From contig NZ_QNQU01000014.1 of the NCBI RefSeq assembly GCF_003315595.1, positions 116,973-180,972 of the forward strand: a DNA stretch of 64,000 bases. The letters run 5' to 3'. Made by a program: the position numbers and the translations under genes. Source of the stretch: Pedobacter miscanthi (lineage in GTDB: Bacteria > Bacteroidota > Bacteroidia > Sphingobacteriales > Sphingobacteriaceae). Shown in pieces: positions 61,708-64,000 of the stretch; position 1 is the stretch's first letter; every line of letters begins with the position of its first letter. The notes under the pieces are model-generated. The model had not been told where the DNA came from. It did not search any database and was given only the letters and a program-made list of their open reading frames with translations.

Positions 61708-62004
61708 TTAGCGCGTAAATGGTCTGCGGCTGGAATGTCTAACCCTAAGAATTCTAATTTCTTTATCGGTTCTTCTGAAAGATATTCTGTATCGATCAAT
61801 TTCAAAAGCGAAAAAACTTCCATCATTGTTTTTCTTTAAGCGATCTACTTGGAAAGTATCAAGATGATTTGGAAGACCTTTTATTTTTGATAAAATTCTA
61901 ATTTCAATTTTTTCAGCATAGTCAATAAGTTCGTTATCTTCTAAATACTGAATAATTTCTAATAGCTGTTTAACTGCAAGTTTATTCCATTTTATTCTCA
62001 TCAA
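61708..62004 (-). CDS. RelE/ParE-type toxin of a toxin-antitoxin pair
   Basis: The 98-residue protein has the RelE/ParE pattern: WNKLAVKQLLEIIQYLED near the start, then LDTFQVDRLKKNNDGSFFAFEIDRYRISFRR and a basic end IRILRVRHSSRRPF. RelE types cut mRNA on the ribosome; ParE types act on gyrase; the subfamily cannot be told by eye. Two ATGs lie next to each other (62004, 62001). The antitoxin gene lies 29 bases upstream, the usual order. Confidence 0.85.
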   Translation of the reverse strand: MMRIKWNKLAVKQLLEIIQYLEDNELIDYAEKIEIRILSKIKGLPNHLDTFQVDRLKKNNDGSFFAFEIDRYRISFRRTDKEIRILRVRHSSRRPFTR

Positions 62005-62033
62005 GTATTGCTGGGTTTAGCAATCATTTTTAA

Positions 62034-62279
62034 CTAAAAAACCTTACGTCTTTTCTCAAAAAGCTGTTCAACATCCTTATGTGAAATAAAGTCTCCAGCT
62101 TCAATTTCTTTATCCGCCTGATCTAATTCATCATTATACTGGTTCAAGAATGCTTCGTCAACTTTCACAGGATCATTATTAATATCAGATTGATATTTAT
62201 AGTCTAAGCTATCCAAAAAAGCAATAAGAACTTTTTCTTCCTGTTCGTTCTTTGTATTTACCAATATACTCATACTCAA
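62034..62279 (-). CDS. Antitoxin partner of the RelE/ParE toxin
   Basis: The 81-residue acidic protein (FLDSLDYKYQSDINN, NQYNDELDQADKEIEAGDF, HKDVEQLFEKRRKVF) has a short beta-strand start (SILVNTKNEQEEKVLIAFL) and a helical end, as in many small antitoxins paired with RelE/ParE. A second start at 62273 is possible. It is upstream of the toxin gene on the same strand and probably represses the pair. Confidence 0.75.
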   Translation of the reverse strand: MSMSILVNTKNEQEEKVLIAFLDSLDYKYQSDINNDPVKVDEAFLNQYNDELDQADKEIEAGDFISHKDVEQLFEKRRKVF

Positions 62280-62314
62280 ATTTAACGAAATTTTACGAAT
62301 AAATATAGGCTATC

Positions 62315-63118
62315 CTACTCCTTCTTAACCAGCCCGTGTTCTTTTAAAGTGGCAACGGCGAGTTCGATTAGCCTCAAATTTTCGTCCAGATGGCCATGCT
62401 GTACCTCTACATTAATGTAAGGAATATTATTCTGCATGGCATAAACTGAAAGCGAACCATCATTAGAGGCAAATTTAGATTGAAGGATTACATTTACATT
62501 GGCTTTTTTTAAGCTTGTAAATAACCTGGGTTCGGTTACATAAATCAGGTCGTCGCCATCCATCTGAAAGTTAATGTAAACAGAATCGGCTGTGCTGGCC
62601 AGATCATACCCGGGAAGATAGGAGGAGATACCAAAACCGCCATCGGCATTGTTATGTAGGGTTAAAAAGTAACCGGTAGATTTGGGGTCGTAAAAATCGA
62701 CAATTTGTTTGCCTGCGCCCAATAATGCTTTTTCAACTTCGTTAGAACTGAACAGGTCTTTCTTTAACCTGGTATTTACTCCCACTTCGGTATATATTGC
62801 ATTCGGATCGATACGGTATTGATCGTCCATATAACTGAAATAATAATCGCGCACACCACCATATTGACTGTCGATCAGCTCGCCGCCGTTCCAGCGGATA
62901 TAATCAAAACCTGCTTTCACACCAGTATCTTCGTTGTCGTGCACCACTAAAAATTTTACACCATTGGGTTTATAACTATATTTTACCAGGGTGATATCGA
63001 AATTGTAAATTTTAATAAAGCTCGAATCCGTTTCCATTGCTGAGAAAACAGGAGGGTGCTGGGCTTTAACAACGAGGGAAAAACAGATCAGGAACAGGCT
63101 AAAAATGATTTTGAACAT
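62315..63118 (-). CDS. Exported protein with M14-like signature residues
   Basis: The 267-residue protein has a signal peptide (FSLVVKAQ). It contains VVHDNED (an H-x-x-E pair), then TLHNNADGG (a later His) and YINVEVQHGH (a Glu near the end). That order matches zinc carboxypeptidases of the M14 type and their N-formylglutamate deformylase or DUF relatives. No clear family was recognised, so this is inference. Function unknown; it is probably periplasmic. The long repeat array begins about 60 bases upstream of its start. Confidence 0.6.
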   Translation of the reverse strand: MFKIIFSLFLICFSLVVKAQHPPVFSAMETDSSFIKIYNFDITLVKYSYKPNGVKFLVVHDNEDTGVKAGFDYIRWNGGELIDSQYGGVRDYYFSYMDDQYRIDPNAIYTEVGVNTRLKKDLFSSNEVEKALLGAGKQIVDFYDPKSTGYFLTLHNNADGGFGISSYLPGYDLASTADSVYINFQMDGDDLIYVTEPRLFTSLKKANVNVILQSKFASNDGSLSVYAMQNNIPYINVEVQHGHLDENLRLIELAVATLKEHGLVKKE

Positions 63119-63180
63119 AATCCCTAATATACAATATGGGCACCTAATTTGTTTGGATACAGCATTGTAGAATTATCTTT

Positions 63181-64000
63181 AAAGAAGTCAAGTTTGTACA
63201 TCTGTTGTATACAATATCATCTTGAAACTTGACTTCTTTGGGAGATGGGATAAAATAATGGTTTGTGGCGATGCGAACCACGGCGGGGCATTATTTTAAA
63301 GAAGTCAAGTTTGTACATCGGTTGTATACAACATCATCTTAAAACTTGACTTCTTTGGGAGGTGGTATAATATGATGGTTCGTGGCGACACGAACCACGG
63401 GAGGCATTATTTTAAAGAAGTCAAGTTTGTACATCTGTTGTATACAATATCATCTTGAAACTTGACTTCTTTGGGAGATGGGATAAAATAATGGTTCGTG
63501 GCGATGCGAACCACGGCGGGATGCGGCATTATTTTAAAGAAGTTAAGTTTGTACATCAGTTGTATACAACATCATCTTAAAACTTGACTTCTTTGGGAGA
63601 TGGGATAAAATAATGGTTTGTGGCGATGCGAACCACGGCGGGGCATTATTTTAAAGAAGTCAAGTTTGTACATCGGTTGTATACAACATCATCTTAAAAC
63701 TTGACTTCTTTGGGAGGTGGTATAATATGATGGTTCGTGGCGACACGAACCACGGGAGGCATTATTTTAAAGAAGTCAAGTTTGTACATCTGTTGTATAC
63801 AATATCATCTTGAAACTTGACTTCTTTGGGAGATGGGATAAAATAATGGTTCGTGGCGATGCGAACCACGGCGGGATGCGGCATTATTTTAAAGAAGTTA
63901 AGTTTGTACATCAGTTGTATACAACATCATCTTAAAACTTGACTTCTTTGGAAGATGGTATAAAATAATGGTTTGTGGCGATGCGAACCACGGCGGGGCA
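63181..64000. repeat. Nested tandem repeat array (about 117-bp units, 355-bp higher-order period)
   Basis: Seven units start at 63181, 63298, 63414, 63536, 63653, 63769 and 63891; spacings are 117, 116, 122, 117, 116, 122, so a three-unit block of 355 bases repeats. Units 2 and 5, and 3 and 6, are identical by eye. Each unit has arms AAAGAAGTCAAGTTT and AAACTTGACTTCTTT around a TTGTATACAA palindrome, then a GGTTCGTGGCGACACGAACC-type hairpin. The array is cut off by the window end. Confidence 0.95.

Noticed and set aside
63181..64000. CRISPR array
   Set aside because: The whole 117-base unit repeats with no variable spacers, the units contain two hairpins, and no cas genes are present.

Overview
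This window looks like a chromosomal segment of a Bacteroidota member, most likely Sphingobacteriaceae and close to Pedobacter. The reasons are AT-rich DNA (roughly 40% GC by eye), a GldB-type lipoprotein, PorT-like and other outer-membrane barrels, many exported proteins ending in aromatic residues, TonB-dependent receptors, TPR histidine kinases, TAnnTTTG-type promoters without clear Shine-Dalgarno sites, and several families of short palindromic intergenic repeats. No rRNA, tRNA, CRISPR array, prophage or insertion sequence was recognised.

Layout. 0-9.5 kb: 3' part of a glutaminyl-peptide cyclotransferase, small exported proteins, rnhB, a glycosyltransferase, gcvT, a comB homologue, an outer-membrane protein with the decayed 3' end of a paralogue beside it, and an astacin-like protease. 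9.8-14.3 kb: patatin phospholipase, gldB, a PorT-like barrel and nadE. 14.3-25.2 kb: a 26-residue-repeat lipoprotein, OsmC, the minus-strand run rsmI / SHOCT protein / lnt / lspA, serS, SIMPL and cold-shock proteins, a GNAT and fabV. 25.2-37.3 kb: DUF2490 and other envelope proteins, about 1 kb of repeats, a GIN-domain protein, an M1 aminopeptidase and two paralogous S15/CocE hydrolases; this block is flanked by inverted copies of one intergenic repeat. 37.4-40.4 kb: a glycine-rich DUF6515 protein, a phytase-type esterase-like lipoprotein and a HAD hydrolase.

40.4-54.8 kb is the most distinctive part. It holds three TPR sensor histidine kinases, two with an overlapping LuxR-type response regulator gene, each divergent from a small exported protein or lipoprotein. 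Kinases 1 and 2 share a duplicated control region, signal peptide and catalytic end, while their TPR sensor halves differ. Between the modules lie a barrel protein, a TonB-dependent receptor split by a one-base frameshift, a Crp-like regulator, a VOC protein and a 92-bp tandem repeat.

55-64 kb: lpdA, a choice-of-anchor I lipoprotein, a TPP riboswitch controlling thiD-tenA (thiamine pyrimidine salvage), an MFS transporter, a RelE/ParE-type toxin-antitoxin pair, an exported protein with M14-like signature residues, and a striking nested repeat array (about 117-bp units in a 355-bp higher-order period) that runs off the window's end.

Family assignments rest on motifs read by eye, not on database searches.
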